Shown here in pieces: positions 1 through 6,532 of a DNA stretch of 49,744 nt. The stretch comes from a virus: IMG/VR virus record IMGVR_UViG_3300022842_000016, positions 1 to 49,744 of that record; one strand, written 5' to 3'. Position numbers and translations under genes: made by a program. The notes below the pieces were generated by a model. It was not told the DNA's origin. It worked only from the letters and a program-made list of their open reading frames with translations, and ran no database searches. Within the stretch, counting starts at the first letter, position 1. Each line of letters starts with the position of its first letter.

Positions 1-90
1 TGTAACTGATAAAGTTACAGGCACTCTCACACTCATATGATGACCATAATTCTCTATCATATTTTGAAATTCTTCCCTTGTAATTTGCAT
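1..90 (-). CDS. Partial CDS running off the left edge
   Basis: The first 30 codons of a leftward gene are open, beginning MQITREEFQNMIENYGHH, and the frame continues past the window edge. The ATG lies just downstream of a repeated leader element (92-180) that also precedes two other leftward genes, which supports this start. I do not recognise the product from the visible N-terminus. The short length makes this provisional. Confidence 0.5.
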   Translation of the reverse strand, partial: MQITREEFQNMIENYGHHMSVRVPVTLSVT

Positions 91-91
91 G

Positions 92-180
92 GTTTTGATT
101 GTTTAAGTATGAAACAATATTAAGGAGAAACGAGGTAGTAAAGAAACGCTTTTACACAAGCGGTAAAATGAAAGGATAAG
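92..180 (-). repeat. Repeated leader element, copy 1
   Basis: This non-coding stretch lies immediately upstream of the leftward gene that starts at 90. About 75 bp of it (92-167) recur at 952-1026 with only scattered differences, again directly upstream of a start codon. Its distal 36 bp (145-180) recur exactly at 1358-1393. The distal part holds a small palindrome with arms CGCTT and AAGCG. The position before separate genes suggests a duplicated promoter or regulatory leader. I see no clear match to the Bacteroidota -33/-7 promoter consensus. Confidence 0.6.
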
Positions 181-200
181 AGGTTTTTTGTTTGGTGTAA

Positions 201-231
201 GAAAAAGCCAAGCCCTCCGAAGAGAGCCTGG
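201..231 (-). terminator. Intrinsic terminator with UUCG tetraloop
   Basis: Read leftward, a 10-bp stem (CCAGGCTCTC pairing with GAGGGCTTGG, two G-U pairs) closes a UUCG tetraloop and is followed by CTTTTTC. It lies ten bases beyond the stop of the 138-aa gene, so it probably ends that transcript. Confidence 0.75.
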
Positions 232-241
232 GCAAATATTA

Positions 242-658
242 TTAACAGCAGACTTTAAAAAAATAATTTAATTCTTTGGCGAATAGTGGTTCGCCTTTGT
301 ACTGCACTAAATTCCCTCCTTTATGGTTGTGGGGAATATACTCACCTACATAGGCAAGTAACTTCCCGTTACTATATTCCCCCATTGGAAGATATTTTAT
401 CTGTCTTAAAATATGTAGTGGCAAAGTTGCCACATCTACATATTTTTTTGGTAGACCACCTGATTTTTTGACAAATGTGTCGCCCTCTGAGAGCTTAACA
501 CTTTGTTCGAATCCTGTTTTAATGTAGCAGTCGAAGCTGCCTAATACATCAGATTTCTCTTTTATTTTTATTATTAAGGAAAGTGTTCTTAATGCACACT
601 CTTCAAAATGCATCCGACCTTCAAATGTGGTCGGATCTAATCTTTTCTTGTTATACAT
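242..658 (-). CDS. Hypothetical protein, 138 aa
   Basis: This is a leftward gene of unknown function. The protein is soluble and mixed in charge, begins MYNKKRLDPTTFEGRMHFEE, and has no membrane segment or motif I can name. It ends in a Cys-Cys pair. It is followed by a strong terminator at 201-231 and separated from the next upstream gene by another terminator (689-723), so it appears to be transcribed alone, like its neighbours to about 1.3 kb. The overlapping rightward frame at 286-471 is a shadow. Confidence 0.7.
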   Translation of the reverse strand: MYNKKRLDPTTFEGRMHFEECALRTLSLIIKIKEKSDVLGSFDCYIKTGFEQSVKLSEGDTFVKKSGGLPKKYVDVATLPLHILRQIKYLPMGEYSNGKLLAYVGEYIPHNHKGGNLVQYKGEPLFAKELNYFFKVCC

Positions 659-688
659 AATGTTTATAGTTTAATTTGTTGATAGATT

Positions 689-723
689 AAAAAGAAAACA
701 GGGAAGAATTATCCTCCTCCCTG
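689..723 (-). terminator. Intrinsic terminator
   Basis: Read leftward, CAGGGAGG pairs with CTTCCCTG (one G-U pair) across a 9-nt loop and is followed by TTTTCTTTTT. It lies 16 bases past the stop of the 70-aa gene at 739-951. Confidence 0.7.
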
Positions 724-738
724 CAATTAAATAATGCC

Positions 739-951
739 TCATTCTTTTATTATAAACAAAGGAGCGTGTACCGCCCAAATTTCGGCATTGTTTTCTATTG
801 CAATGCCCAAAATTGTTTCCTTAACTTTCTTCAGAAATGCCACTGGCATCTCTGCCTCAGGTTTGGGATCGTAGTCCCAATCACTTATTCTGCCACTGTC
901 AATTTTGACAGTGATATTGTAATTATCGTTTATTTTTTTTGTAACTACCAT
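739..951 (-). CDS. Hypothetical protein, 70 aa
   Basis: A small leftward gene between a repeated leader element upstream (952-1026) and a terminator downstream (689-723), so probably a single-gene transcript. The protein begins MVVTKKINDNYNITVKIDSG, with alternating polar and hydrophobic residues suggesting beta strands, followed by a probable helix around residues 36-55. No family is recognised. The rightward frame over the same DNA has no comparable context. Confidence 0.65.
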   Translation of the reverse strand: MVVTKKINDNYNITVKIDSGRISDWDYDPKPEAEMPVAFLKKVKETILGIAIENNAEIWAVHAPLFIIKE

Positions 952-1026
952 GGTTTTCTTTGTTTAGTATGAAACAATATTAAGGAGAAACAAGATAGCA
1001 AAGAAACGTTTTTACACCAGCGGTCT
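952..1026 (-). repeat. Repeated leader element, copy 2
   Basis: Near-copy of the leader at 92-167. The core GTATGAAACAATATTAAGG is identical in both, and the distal ACACNAGCGGT segment is also shared. As in copy 1 it ends directly at the ATG of a leftward gene (951). Conservation of non-coding sequence at the same distance from two unrelated genes argues for a regulatory role. Confidence 0.6.
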
Positions 1027-1055
1027 TAAAAAGTGATGAGCGGTAAGCCAGGGAA

Positions 1056-1292
1056 TTAGGCATAAAAAAAGTAAATTCTACCTTCTTTATTTGTATGGAT
1101 TTCGGCATACTCGATGCCTTTTAACCCATATGTAATGTATCTTGATAGCTCACTTGAGCTATGAAAATAGTGGAAGCAGTTTTCCTGCTCTCCATCTTTC
1201 TGGAGTTGCCAGCCAACGCAGACAACTCCAGAATCTTTTATCTCCTCTGTAGCAGCGGAGATAAACATTCGGAATGTTTTGAATTTTTTCAT
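1056..1292 (-). CDS. Hypothetical protein, 78 aa
   Basis: A small leftward gene beginning MKKFKTFRMFISAATEEI. A short beta-rich segment (GVVCVGWQLQ) and a helix (SSELSRYITYGLKGIEYAEI) are visible, with an aromatic C-terminus (IYFFYA). No family is recognised. The third leader-type repeat (1358-1393) lies about 65 bases upstream. No clear terminator follows before the next gene. Confidence 0.65.
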   Translation of the reverse strand: MKKFKTFRMFISAATEEIKDSGVVCVGWQLQKDGEQENCFHYFHSSSELSRYITYGLKGIEYAEIHTNKEGRIYFFYA

Positions 1293-1357
1293 TTCGTTTA
1301 TAACTTTAGTTTTTTAAATGATTTAAACAAATATGGCAGGATGAAAAGTAAGGAACT

Positions 1358-1393
1358 AACGCTTTTACACAAGCGGTAAAATGAAAGGATAAG
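1358..1393 (-). repeat. Repeated leader element, copy 3 (distal 36 bp)
   Basis: An exact 36-bp copy of positions 145-180, including the CGCTT/AAGCG palindrome. It lies upstream of the 78-aa gene, while the gene-proximal half of the leader is not shared here. A shorter echo (GATAAGCGGTAAA) occurs directly after it and again at about 2319-2331. Confidence 0.65.
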
Positions 1394-1458
1394 CGGTAAA
1401 CTATGCCCGAAAACCCTTACCTCCACCTCACATACCAAGTCAGGCCAAATATTAAGAG

Positions 1459-1809
1459 TTAGAAAGATCTATTAAGTAGAGAAGATAAACGGGACTTAAG
1501 CAAAAGACCTTCTTTTGTTAATGTGATGTAGGATCTTGAAAAGTATTGAGGGTTTTTAGTTTTAACTATGAATCCCTCTGATTCTAACCGGTTAATGTGT
1601 CTTTGAGTTGTTGATTTAGATAAAGCTTTATTCAAGCTAGTATTAAGTAGTGTTACATCATATTGACTAACTACACTGTTATGCTCTGAAATAGCTATAA
1701 TAGCCCCAAATACGATCAATTGAGGGAGTTTTAATCCAGGATAGGTAGATAGTAATTCTTTAATAGCGCTAAAAGTATTGTAGTAGATTAGATATTTATT
1801 GATTTTCAT
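1459..1809 (-). CDS. Winged-helix (MarR-like) DNA-binding regulator, 116 aa
   Basis: The pattern fits a winged helix-turn-helix of the MarR type: helices around residues 14-50 (YPGLKLPQLIVFGAIIAIS), a helix-turn-helix near 62-85 (ALSKSTTQRHINRLESEGFI), then a wing with alternating strands and a final helix (TLTKEGLLLKSRLSSLLN). MarR-type proteins are usually about 140 aa, so this is a short form. It is probably a transcription regulator of the leftward arm, perhaps autoregulatory, since palindromes lie in the 250-bp upstream gap. No CI-like repressor is visible in the window, so a role in the lysis-lysogeny choice is possible but unproven. Confidence 0.65.
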   Translation of the reverse strand: MKINKYLIYYNTFSAIKELLSTYPGLKLPQLIVFGAIIAISEHNSVVSQYDVTLLNTSLNKALSKSTTQRHINRLESEGFIVKTKNPQYFSRSYITLTKEGLLLKSRLSSLLNRSF

Positions 1810-2060
1810 AAAACCTAAATTAATAAAAAAAGAATAGGAATATTGGGGTGGTTATGCCATCATCGTATAAATATAGCTTAACATTTTAAACATTCCCAAT
1901 AATTAGCGATTGCATTATTTATAGAATTATTCAGCCTTATTAAAATAAAGATCTGTTTTTGTCTCCAATATTACCAGGGAAACACTTTAATAATCGATAA
2001 TATTATCTATAATTTGCATTTTGATAAGATTGCGATTAAACCCTTAGTTATTTTAGACAT
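1810..2060. promoter_or_regulatory. AT-rich intergenic region upstream of the MarR-like gene
   Basis: This 250-bp gap between the regulator gene and the terminator at 2061-2084 shows no credible ORF. It contains a perfect 12-bp palindrome GATAATATTATC at 1996-2007 and strongly AT-rich flanks. It is the likely promoter and operator region of the regulator gene; the exact promoter boxes are not clear. Confidence 0.4.
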
Positions 2061-2084
2061 AAAAAAAGGGCTAATTAAAGCCCT
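2061..2084 (-). terminator. Intrinsic terminator
   Basis: Read leftward, AGGGCT pairs with AGCCCT around a 6-nt loop and is followed by a run of seven T. It ends the transcript of the 45-aa gene, whose stop lies about 20 bases upstream. Confidence 0.85.
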
Positions 2085-2103
2085 GAATTAGTGTTTTGGT
2101 CAT

Positions 2104-2241
2104 TTAAAGCCTTATCACCCCTACTACATCTTTACCCTTTGTATCAAAGCCATAAGATACTACACAGCTTCTTTTTGAGATTATCTCCCTAACTACAAGT
2201 ATTCTCCCGTCTTTACTCTTAATTGTTTTCCCTATATACAT
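2104..2241 (-). CDS. Small hypothetical protein, 45 aa
   Basis: An ATG at 2241 opens a 45-codon frame (beginning MYIGKTIKSKDGRILVVREI) that stops at 2104, just before a strong terminator. The beta-strand-like alternation and the KSKDGR turn suggest a small folded domain, but no family is recognised. The terminator after it and the palindrome-rich region before it support a real, separately regulated gene. Confidence 0.6.
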   Translation of the reverse strand: MYIGKTIKSKDGRILVVREIISKRSCVVSYGFDTKGKDVVGVIRL

Positions 2242-2612
2242 TTTCTTTTCATTTAAGTAAGCCCAAAGAATGAAAGATTTAAACCAGTAACCAAAGTTAC
2301 ATGAACGGTATAATAAACTGATAAGCGGTAAATGCTATGGCTCTCAATACAGCGTTTCTCTTTTACAATATGTAACGTATTGACTGATAGCGTAATGTAA
2401 TTATTACCCCAATAATTACATAGATCAAACGGTATTTACTGGCTTGATATGTTATCAATCAAACGTTTAACCGCTTGAAAACCAAAACCAAAACCGAAAA
2501 AAGAAAATCGGAACCCACCCGGTCAGCAGATTTTCGTTTTCTTTTTAGTTTCAATTTGTGTAAAACCCTTTATAACCCCAAGCTATCGTTTATACATAAT
2601 TTTTCCGGTAGT
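2242..2612. promoter_or_regulatory. Palindrome-rich control region
   Basis: No credible gene lies in these 370 bases. They hold several inverted repeats: GTAAC/GTTAC around 2287-2300, a near-palindrome centred on GTAACG around 2368-2382, and a perfect pair of 11-bp arms, ATGTAATTATT (2395-2405) and AATAATTACAT (2411-2421), with 5 bases between. A weaker hairpin spans 2496-2541 (GAAAATC and GATTTTC as inner arms). The region probably holds operators for the leftward genes that flank it. A rightward ORF that begins here overlaps the PAPS-reductase remnant and is a shadow. Confidence 0.45.
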
Positions 2613-3002
2613 TCATTGCAAATTGTCTTTAGGAAAATTTATCTCATCCTCAGTCTCGTTCTTTTTACCGAACAGATTAGTTCCACAAAATCCATTACAA
2701 TCAGTTAATGGTTTAGGTTCTCTCCCTTTCATTATTGAGATGTCTTTTATTTCTGGATAATCAGGGTGTGGTTTTAAGAATACCAATCCACCGCCTTTGC
2801 TTTGATCTTTCAGCATTGTCACTGGTTCCCCTTTATCGTCGGTTAGCTCGTGTTCTAAATCAGCCATGGCATTAAATTTACTTGGGTCATCCCTGCCTAC
2901 TTTTTGCCAATACCCAATACCACCTTTAATACACATGGTTTGAAGACAGTTATTATTAGAATACCCTAATTTATAAGCTCTTGGTATTTCTATTCCGGCT
3001 TC
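2613..3002 (-). pseudogene. C-terminal remnant of a PAPS-reductase-like protein
   Basis: The frame is open from just after a stop at 3003-3005 to 2613. It reads a GYSNNNC segment, then CIKGGIGYWQKVGRDDPSKF and a conserved tail with CNGFCGT near the end. This matches what I know of the C-terminal half of phage phosphoadenosine-phosphosulfate reductase family proteins (GYxNNNC...GGxGYW...NGFCGT). The N-terminal half with the nucleotide-binding loop is missing; a truncated methyltransferase gene lies directly upstream instead. The longest frame with ATG begins at 2936 (107 aa), which would cut the NNNC motif. It is most simply a deletion remnant, though a short stand-alone product cannot be excluded. 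Confidence 0.7.
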
Positions 3003-3013
3003 TTAAACTATTT

Positions 3014-3505
3014 TTATACACTCCTAGGGTATCTGGAGGTACTATCGTAAGAGGTGGCTTTATGATCCCCGTAGTTTGTGGTTTTCTTGCTATTCCTTTT
3101 ATGTATCGCTGATGATACCTTTCTTTGGTGCCCGTGGGTCATTTGGGGATTATAGGTTGGTAAAGACCTGTAGAATACCATTATATCTTCATGGCACCTC
3201 ATAGGCATCTTTTTAGCATTGAAGGGGTTTGTTACTGTGGTCTTTTCCCATATAATATTATATCGATGATTAGGGTCGCTCAGCATCATCATTGCCGAAA
3301 ACTTATCCTGTCCAAAAAATAATACGGCTGCGTTTGGTTTGGCCACCCTCCACACTTCTACCCAAAGCTTGACTGGATCTATAACGACGTCCCATTTATT
3401 TTTTGTTTTCCCATACGGTAGATCTGAGAACACTAAGTCTATACTTCCGTCTGGGATCATTTTCATCTTTTCCAAGCAATCACCGAGTATTAGTTTATTT
3501 GTCAT
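3014..3505 (-). pseudogene. Truncated adenine/cytosine-N4 DNA methyltransferase (beta-type), 163 aa
   Basis: The N-terminal half of a beta-class amino-methyltransferase is clear: ILGDCLEKMKMIPDGSIDLV, then catalytic motif IV as SDLPYGKT at residues 27-33, and an IIWEKTT segment. The frame stops right after STSRYPRSV, where full-length enzymes go on to the HPTQKP and FxGSGTT (AdoMet-binding) motifs. These are absent, so the product should be inactive. The gene runs straight into the PAPS-reductase remnant, as if one deletion removed the end of one gene and the beginning of the next. Its start overlaps the stop of a 27-codon ORF by an ATGA. Confidence 0.75.
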
Positions 3506-3585
3506 AATCCTTTTGGAGCTAGCATGTCTACTTTAATTGATTTGTCGGAAGTATAACCTTTTAACTTGAAGAGATGCGCTTCCAT
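3502..3585 (-). CDS. Possible small ORF, 27 aa, coupled to the truncated methyltransferase
   Basis: An ATG at 3585 opens 27 codons (MEAHLFKLKGYTSDKSIKVD...) whose TGA overlaps the ATG of the methyltransferase remnant in the ATGA arrangement common in this leftward arm. It may be a real leader peptide or the remnant of a larger gene. Length alone gives little support. Confidence 0.3.
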   Translation of the reverse strand: MEAHLFKLKGYTSDKSIKVDMLAPKGL

Positions 3586-3643
3586 TATAGTTTCTTATTG
3601 GTAAGTAATATCTATTTTTGCCATGGTTGTTATTTGTTATTTG

Positions 3644-4261
3644 TTATGAATTTAAAGTCCATTGAGAAGCCATTGCTTCTGCGATTCCTTGGTAAGTTTT
3701 GCTTCTAAGTTTTGCTCTGTCTTTTATGTTTGGGAGTAAATGAATTCTTGGATACCTACCATCCACTATATTGGTAGGCTCTAATATTGGTAAGTTTTTA
3801 AGCCATAAACAGGTTGCTTTAGTTTCCCCATGACCAAACATCCATGGCTGCAATACCTGATCCGGCTTTCTAAACCTAGAACTCATTACTCCTATCGGGT
3901 TTTCTATAGCTATTTTAGGTATTTTTGAATTATACAACCTTAAAAAGAACTCAATAGCCTTTTCTCTCGCTTCTCTCCTTTTTGCCCCGACCAAAACACC
4001 GCTTTTTCTGGGTGGCATGTCTTTATACCATTTATTGGCGCTTATGGTTAGGTAGGTGCAATCAGGGAAGAATATCCCTATATCCCACTCTTTTAACTCT
4101 ATAGCCTTAAGCACATCCATTTTTAAGTGCCATTCAGGACGTCCTCCACTACAGTTTTGTAAGTCACAAGAATACGCTTCGTGTCCACGTTTTCTAAGCT
4201 CTACCGTTACCGCTTGACTTTCTTCGCATCCTACCAGTATTTTTAAGCTCAGTACCTTCAT
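3644..4261 (-). CDS. Phage cytosine-C5 methyltransferase-like protein, 205 aa
   Basis: This belongs to the small phage Dcm-like proteins that open with an AdoMet-type loop (LVGCEESQAV, residues 9-18), followed by GHEAYSCDLQNCSGG. A cysteine lies in FPDCTYL (C68), equivalent to the catalytic PC motif, and AIENP (residues 118-122) corresponds to motif VI. Family members usually read PPCTYL, so the D before the cysteine is unusual. The target-recognition part is short. It overlaps the upstream 102-aa gene by 4 nt. It probably methylates phage DNA against host restriction, but lack of activity is possible. Confidence 0.7.
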   Translation of the reverse strand: MKVLSLKILVGCEESQAVTVELRKRGHEAYSCDLQNCSGGRPEWHLKMDVLKAIELKEWDIGIFFPDCTYLTISANKWYKDMPPRKSGVLVGAKRREAREKAIEFFLRLYNSKIPKIAIENPIGVMSSRFRKPDQVLQPWMFGHGETKATCLWLKNLPILEPTNIVDGRYPRIHLLPNIKDRAKLRSKTYQGIAEAMASQWTLNS

Positions 4262-4566
4262 CCTTTATTATTTTTAGAGTTGTTTTTAGTGAAAATCTCC
4301 TGATACTTTTTAATAGCCGCCCCTGCTACGAATAAAGCTTGCTTGTGTAGTATTCTCTTCTCTGACTCACAGAACATTTTAAACCTTTTCTTCTGCTGGG
4401 GGGTGAAATCGTCCCAATCTTCCTTCGTTACCCCCTCCATTCTATCGGTCTCGGTTTCCATCAGGGCATCAATCCTGCCTGTTTCAATGTCCCAAGAAGT
4501 GTAACAAGTGGCTTTCATTGCTGCCACTATTTCAATTCCTAATTCTAATTTTTGGTCGTCGCTCAT
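4258..4566 (-). CDS. Hypothetical protein, 102 aa
   Basis: A mostly helical, charged protein beginning MSDDQKLELGIEIVAAMKA, with an acidic middle (TKEDWDDFTPQQKKRFKMF) and a lysine- and asparagine-rich tail. No membrane segment or known domain is recognised. It ends inside the start of the methyltransferase-like gene (ATGA overlap) and begins 8 bases after the 116-aa membrane protein, so it sits in a leftward operon of small genes. Confidence 0.7.
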   Translation of the reverse strand: MSDDQKLELGIEIVAAMKATCYTSWDIETGRIDALMETETDRMEGVTKEDWDDFTPQQKKRFKMFCESEKRILHKQALFVAGAAIKKYQEIFTKNNSKNNKG

Positions 4567-4574
4567 AGTTAATT

Positions 4575-4925
4575 CTATCTAAACCTCCCTGTGTTCTTTA
4601 TTATTCCCAATTTCTTAGCGCTGTCTAGCCATGCCTCTTTATTCCTAATAAATACTTCCTTGTTATGAACATTCTCCATTGTTTTTGGACCAAGAATATA
4701 TGTTTCTCCACTACCCATGCAATCAGGGCAAACATTCATTTCATTATAATACCATAACTGCCCATCGCCTTTACATTTTAGGCATTGATTAGATATAATG
4801 CATGTTTTTTCCTCTTCATCACCAGTTACAGCGTATTTGATCATTAGAAAAATAATAAGTAATCCAGTGCCTACACCGAATCCGAATACCACTACGATTA
4901 TTTGAAATATTGTTGTTACTTCCAT
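4575..4925 (-). CDS. Membrane protein with DnaJ-like zinc finger, 116 aa
   Basis: A hydrophobic segment spans residues 5-30, followed by an acidic stretch (DEEEK). Then come two CxxCxGxG-type repeats, CLKCKGDG (48-55) and CPDCMGSG (66-73), the zinc-binding pattern of DnaJ cysteine-rich domains and related small zinc ribbons. The tail is basic. This suggests a membrane-anchored protein with a cytoplasmic zinc knuckle, perhaps for protein contacts. It has no J domain. It lies 3 bases after the lipoprotein-like gene. Confidence 0.7.
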   Translation of the reverse strand: MEVTTIFQIIVVVFGFGVGTGLLIIFLMIKYAVTGDEEEKTCIISNQCLKCKGDGQLWYYNEMNVCPDCMGSGETYILGPKTMENVHNKEVFIRNKEAWLDSAKKLGIIKNTGRFR

Positions 4926-4928
4926 GGG

Positions 4929-5177
4929 TTATTTGCGTTTAAATATTATCTCAGCTCCATCACCAACCTGAACGGAATCGCCTACCAGAAAGTAGTCGTA
5001 CGAATAACTTTTTCCGTTCGTTGTCTTGAATAGGATTGTTGCCCTATTACATTGTTTTTCAATTACCTCACCAGTCAAATTTAATGTGGTTATCCGTGGG
5101 CTACAAGACAGGCACCAGAACAATACCCAAAAAAGGATTAGTAAATATATTGTGATTGTTTTGTTTGTCGTTTTCAT
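4929..5177 (-). CDS. Small lipoprotein-like or membrane-anchored protein, 82 aa
   Basis: I take the start at 5177 (MKTTNKTIT...) because it overlaps the stop of the upstream 51-aa gene in an ATGA; an in-frame ATG nine codons earlier is less likely. A hydrophobic stretch (IYLLILFWVLFWCLSC) ends in a cysteine followed by SPR, like a lipoprotein signal, although the residue at -3 (Cys) is atypical. The rest is a small beta-rich domain (GEVIEK..ATILFKTTNG..YDYFLVGDSVQVGDGAEIIF). It probably acts in the envelope, perhaps in lysis or superinfection exclusion; neither is shown by the sequence. Confidence 0.65.
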   Translation of the reverse strand: MKTTNKTITIYLLILFWVLFWCLSCSPRITTLNLTGEVIEKQCNRATILFKTTNGKSYSYDYFLVGDSVQVGDGAEIIFKRK

Positions 5178-5329
5178 CTCCCCTTGATTAAATGTGAATT
5201 CCAATGTTTTTGATAAGCTTTAGCCGGGCTCACCCCGTAACCAATCTTATAATTCTCAGTCCTGTAATGTCGTGAACCGATACAAGAGTTTAAAATTAGC
5301 AATGCGAGTATTAATAGTAGATTTTTCAT
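5174..5329 (-). CDS. Small lipoprotein, 51 aa
   Basis: A short gene with a clear signal: MKNLLLILALLILNSC, with lipobox LNSC at residues 13-16. About 35 mostly polar residues follow (IGSRHYRTENYKIGYGVSPA...). Its TGA overlaps the ATG of the next lipoprotein-like gene. Two tiny envelope proteins in tandem recall outer-membrane spanin subunits or exclusion lipoproteins, but the main lysis genes lie far away at 40.6-41.6 kb. Confidence 0.65.
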   Translation of the reverse strand: MKNLLLILALLILNSCIGSRHYRTENYKIGYGVSPAKAYQKHWNSHLIKGR

Positions 5330-5408
5330 GGTTTGTTGATTTATTATTTGGTTTCTTTTCTTATTCTATCCTGTCTCTCTTTCTATTTTGTTCACGACTC
5401 ATGTTTGG

Positions 5409-5708
5409 CTAACCGCTCGGTGGGAATAATGTGGGAGAAATAAGCATCCAAAAATATTTAACTGTTTGATCAAATTCCCTAGTTACATAAAAAGAATCTT
5501 CTGACAGTTCTATTTCCAGGTCATCATCCCCTTCTCTATACTTGAAATTAAGTGATTTAACATACTGTGTGTAGTCGTCTCTTTTTATTTCCGCCTCACA
5601 GCATCCGGTATCTTCGTTCCACTCCCACCTATAAGAAAGGTCGTAATCACAACACTCTGAGGATAAGAATTCTTCGATTCTTTTTGAAAAATTATCTGTC
5701 ATACTCAT
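5409..5708 (-). CDS. Hypothetical acidic protein, 99 aa
   Basis: The start is placed at 5708 (MSMTDNFSKRIEEFLSS) because it forms an ATGA overlap with the stop of the 48-aa gene; a longer version from 5729 would read back into that gene. The protein is acidic and aromatic, with two Cys-Cys pairs (SSECCDYD and DTGCCEAE), and ends in a hydrophobic and proline-rich tail. No family is recognised. Confidence 0.65.
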   Translation of the reverse strand: MSMTDNFSKRIEEFLSSECCDYDLSYRWEWNEDTGCCEAEIKRDDYTQYVKSLNFKYREGDDDLEIELSEDSFYVTREFDQTVKYFWMLISPTLFPPSG

Positions 5709-5851
5709 GATTCTTTTTCTTTTTTCCACCTACAGACAGATTCCAAAGCTTGAAGCGATTCATTTATAGATTCTATTTTTGCCCGAATATCTTTAATGAT
5801 TACGGGTATCTCAAGTAAATCCCTTTCGATTCTGTATTTTGTCGTTTTCAT
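5705..5851 (-). CDS. Small helical protein, 48 aa
   Basis: Forty-eight codons from ATG 5851, almost entirely helix- or coiled-coil-like (RDLLEIPVIIKDIRAKIESI), with a lysine- and glutamate-rich end. The TGA overlaps the next ATG. It starts 2 bases after the end of the frameshifted gene. The function is unknown; it may be an adaptor or small regulator. Confidence 0.6.
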   Translation of the reverse strand: MKTTKYRIERDLLEIPVIIKDIRAKIESINESLQALESVCRWKKEKES

Positions 5852-5853
5852 AG

Positions 5854-6262
5854 TTATTTAATTTCTAGTTCTCCTCCGGTTAATGCGAAGTATAGGGTTT
5901 GCCACTCATGTAATTTTATAGATCTTTTTTTTGTGTCATTATTCCATAAGGTAACTACATCGTCTTCAAAAGATTTTCCATTGTCGTTTTCCTCTCTTAA
6001 AAATACATAATCACCACTGAACAGTACGACTTTATTGTGATCAATTCTATACTCAAAATTATTGAATCCGTTTTTTTTTTGCGCCAAACTTATTATACCA
6101 TTCCTCTGTGACCGGAATACCAAACAGATTATATCCAAGTGTTAATAACCCTCTTTGTTCCTCGACTAAAATATCATCTGTATTATCAAGCCTTAAAACG
6201 GTGAATATCTCACCATTATCCTTTTGCAATTTATTCCCAATCCTTAATTCCTTAGCTTCCAT
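5854..6262 (-). CDS. Conserved phage protein split by a frameshift at an A10 run
   Basis: Two overlapping frames make one typical phage protein. The front (from 6262) reads MEAKELRIGNKLQKDNGEIF, ending at PVTEEWYNKFGAKKK. The back reads KNGFNNFEYRIDHNKVVLF to LHEWQTLYFALTGGELEIK. In the family as I know it, these parts (start ELRIGN, middle TEEWL.KFGF, end LQNLYFALTGEEL) form one chain. The join lies at a run of ten T on the + strand (6071-6080, A10 in the mRNA). Nine A would keep one frame, so this is a one-base insertion, a sequencing error, or a slippage site that restores the frame. Function unknown. Confidence 0.7.
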
Positions 6263-6530
6263 ACCACCACCTTACCACTCCACCTAAAAACACACCTAAA
6301 ATACCACCAGCAATCGTAAAGAAGAAGTCTAAAACGTTCTCAATGTTGCTATACTTGTTCCTGGCAATGTCTCCGGTTTCTTTTCCGGCAGCAAGGCCAA
6401 TGATTAGTCCGTAGCCTAATTCATCCTTATTTGCTATGGCTGCTAAAAACCCAACTACCATAGCCAATACAAAATGAAGCAGATACCCGTTCTTCGGGAA
6501 TTTTGACATGATGAATTCTAATATTTGCAT
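6252..6530 (-). CDS. Multi-pass membrane protein (YfiM/VanZ-like pattern), 92 aa
   Basis: Hydrophobic segments lie at about residues 17-35, 38-52 and 66-88. The spacing of HF...G...AAGKETGD...S..N..D...T..GG recalls the YfiM/VanZ-like fold, in which a Lys-Glu and an Asp sit between helices. It lies two bases after a second membrane protein and overlaps the next gene by 11 nt, suggesting an envelope-related operon. A holin-type role is possible, but the cassette is far from the endolysin. Confidence 0.6.
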   Translation of the reverse strand: MQILEFIMSKFPKNGYLLHFVLAMVVGFLAAIANKDELGYGLIIGLAAGKETGDIARNKYSNIENVLDFFFTIAGGILGVFLGGVVRWWYGS

Positions 6531-6532
6531 GG

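Noticed and set aside
1-19. Inverted repeat TGTAAC/GTTACA at the left edge as an operator
   Set aside because: It lies within a coding frame and short arms like these are common by chance, although they resemble the GTAAC/GTTAC arms near 2290.
286-471. Rightward ORF opposite the 138-aa gene
   Set aside because: Antisense shadow with no operon context; the leftward frame is longer and followed by a terminator.
2475-2708. Rightward ORF over the control region and the PAPS-reductase remnant
   Set aside because: The leftward frame carries family motifs; the rightward one is low complexity at its start and hydrophobic by antisense bias.
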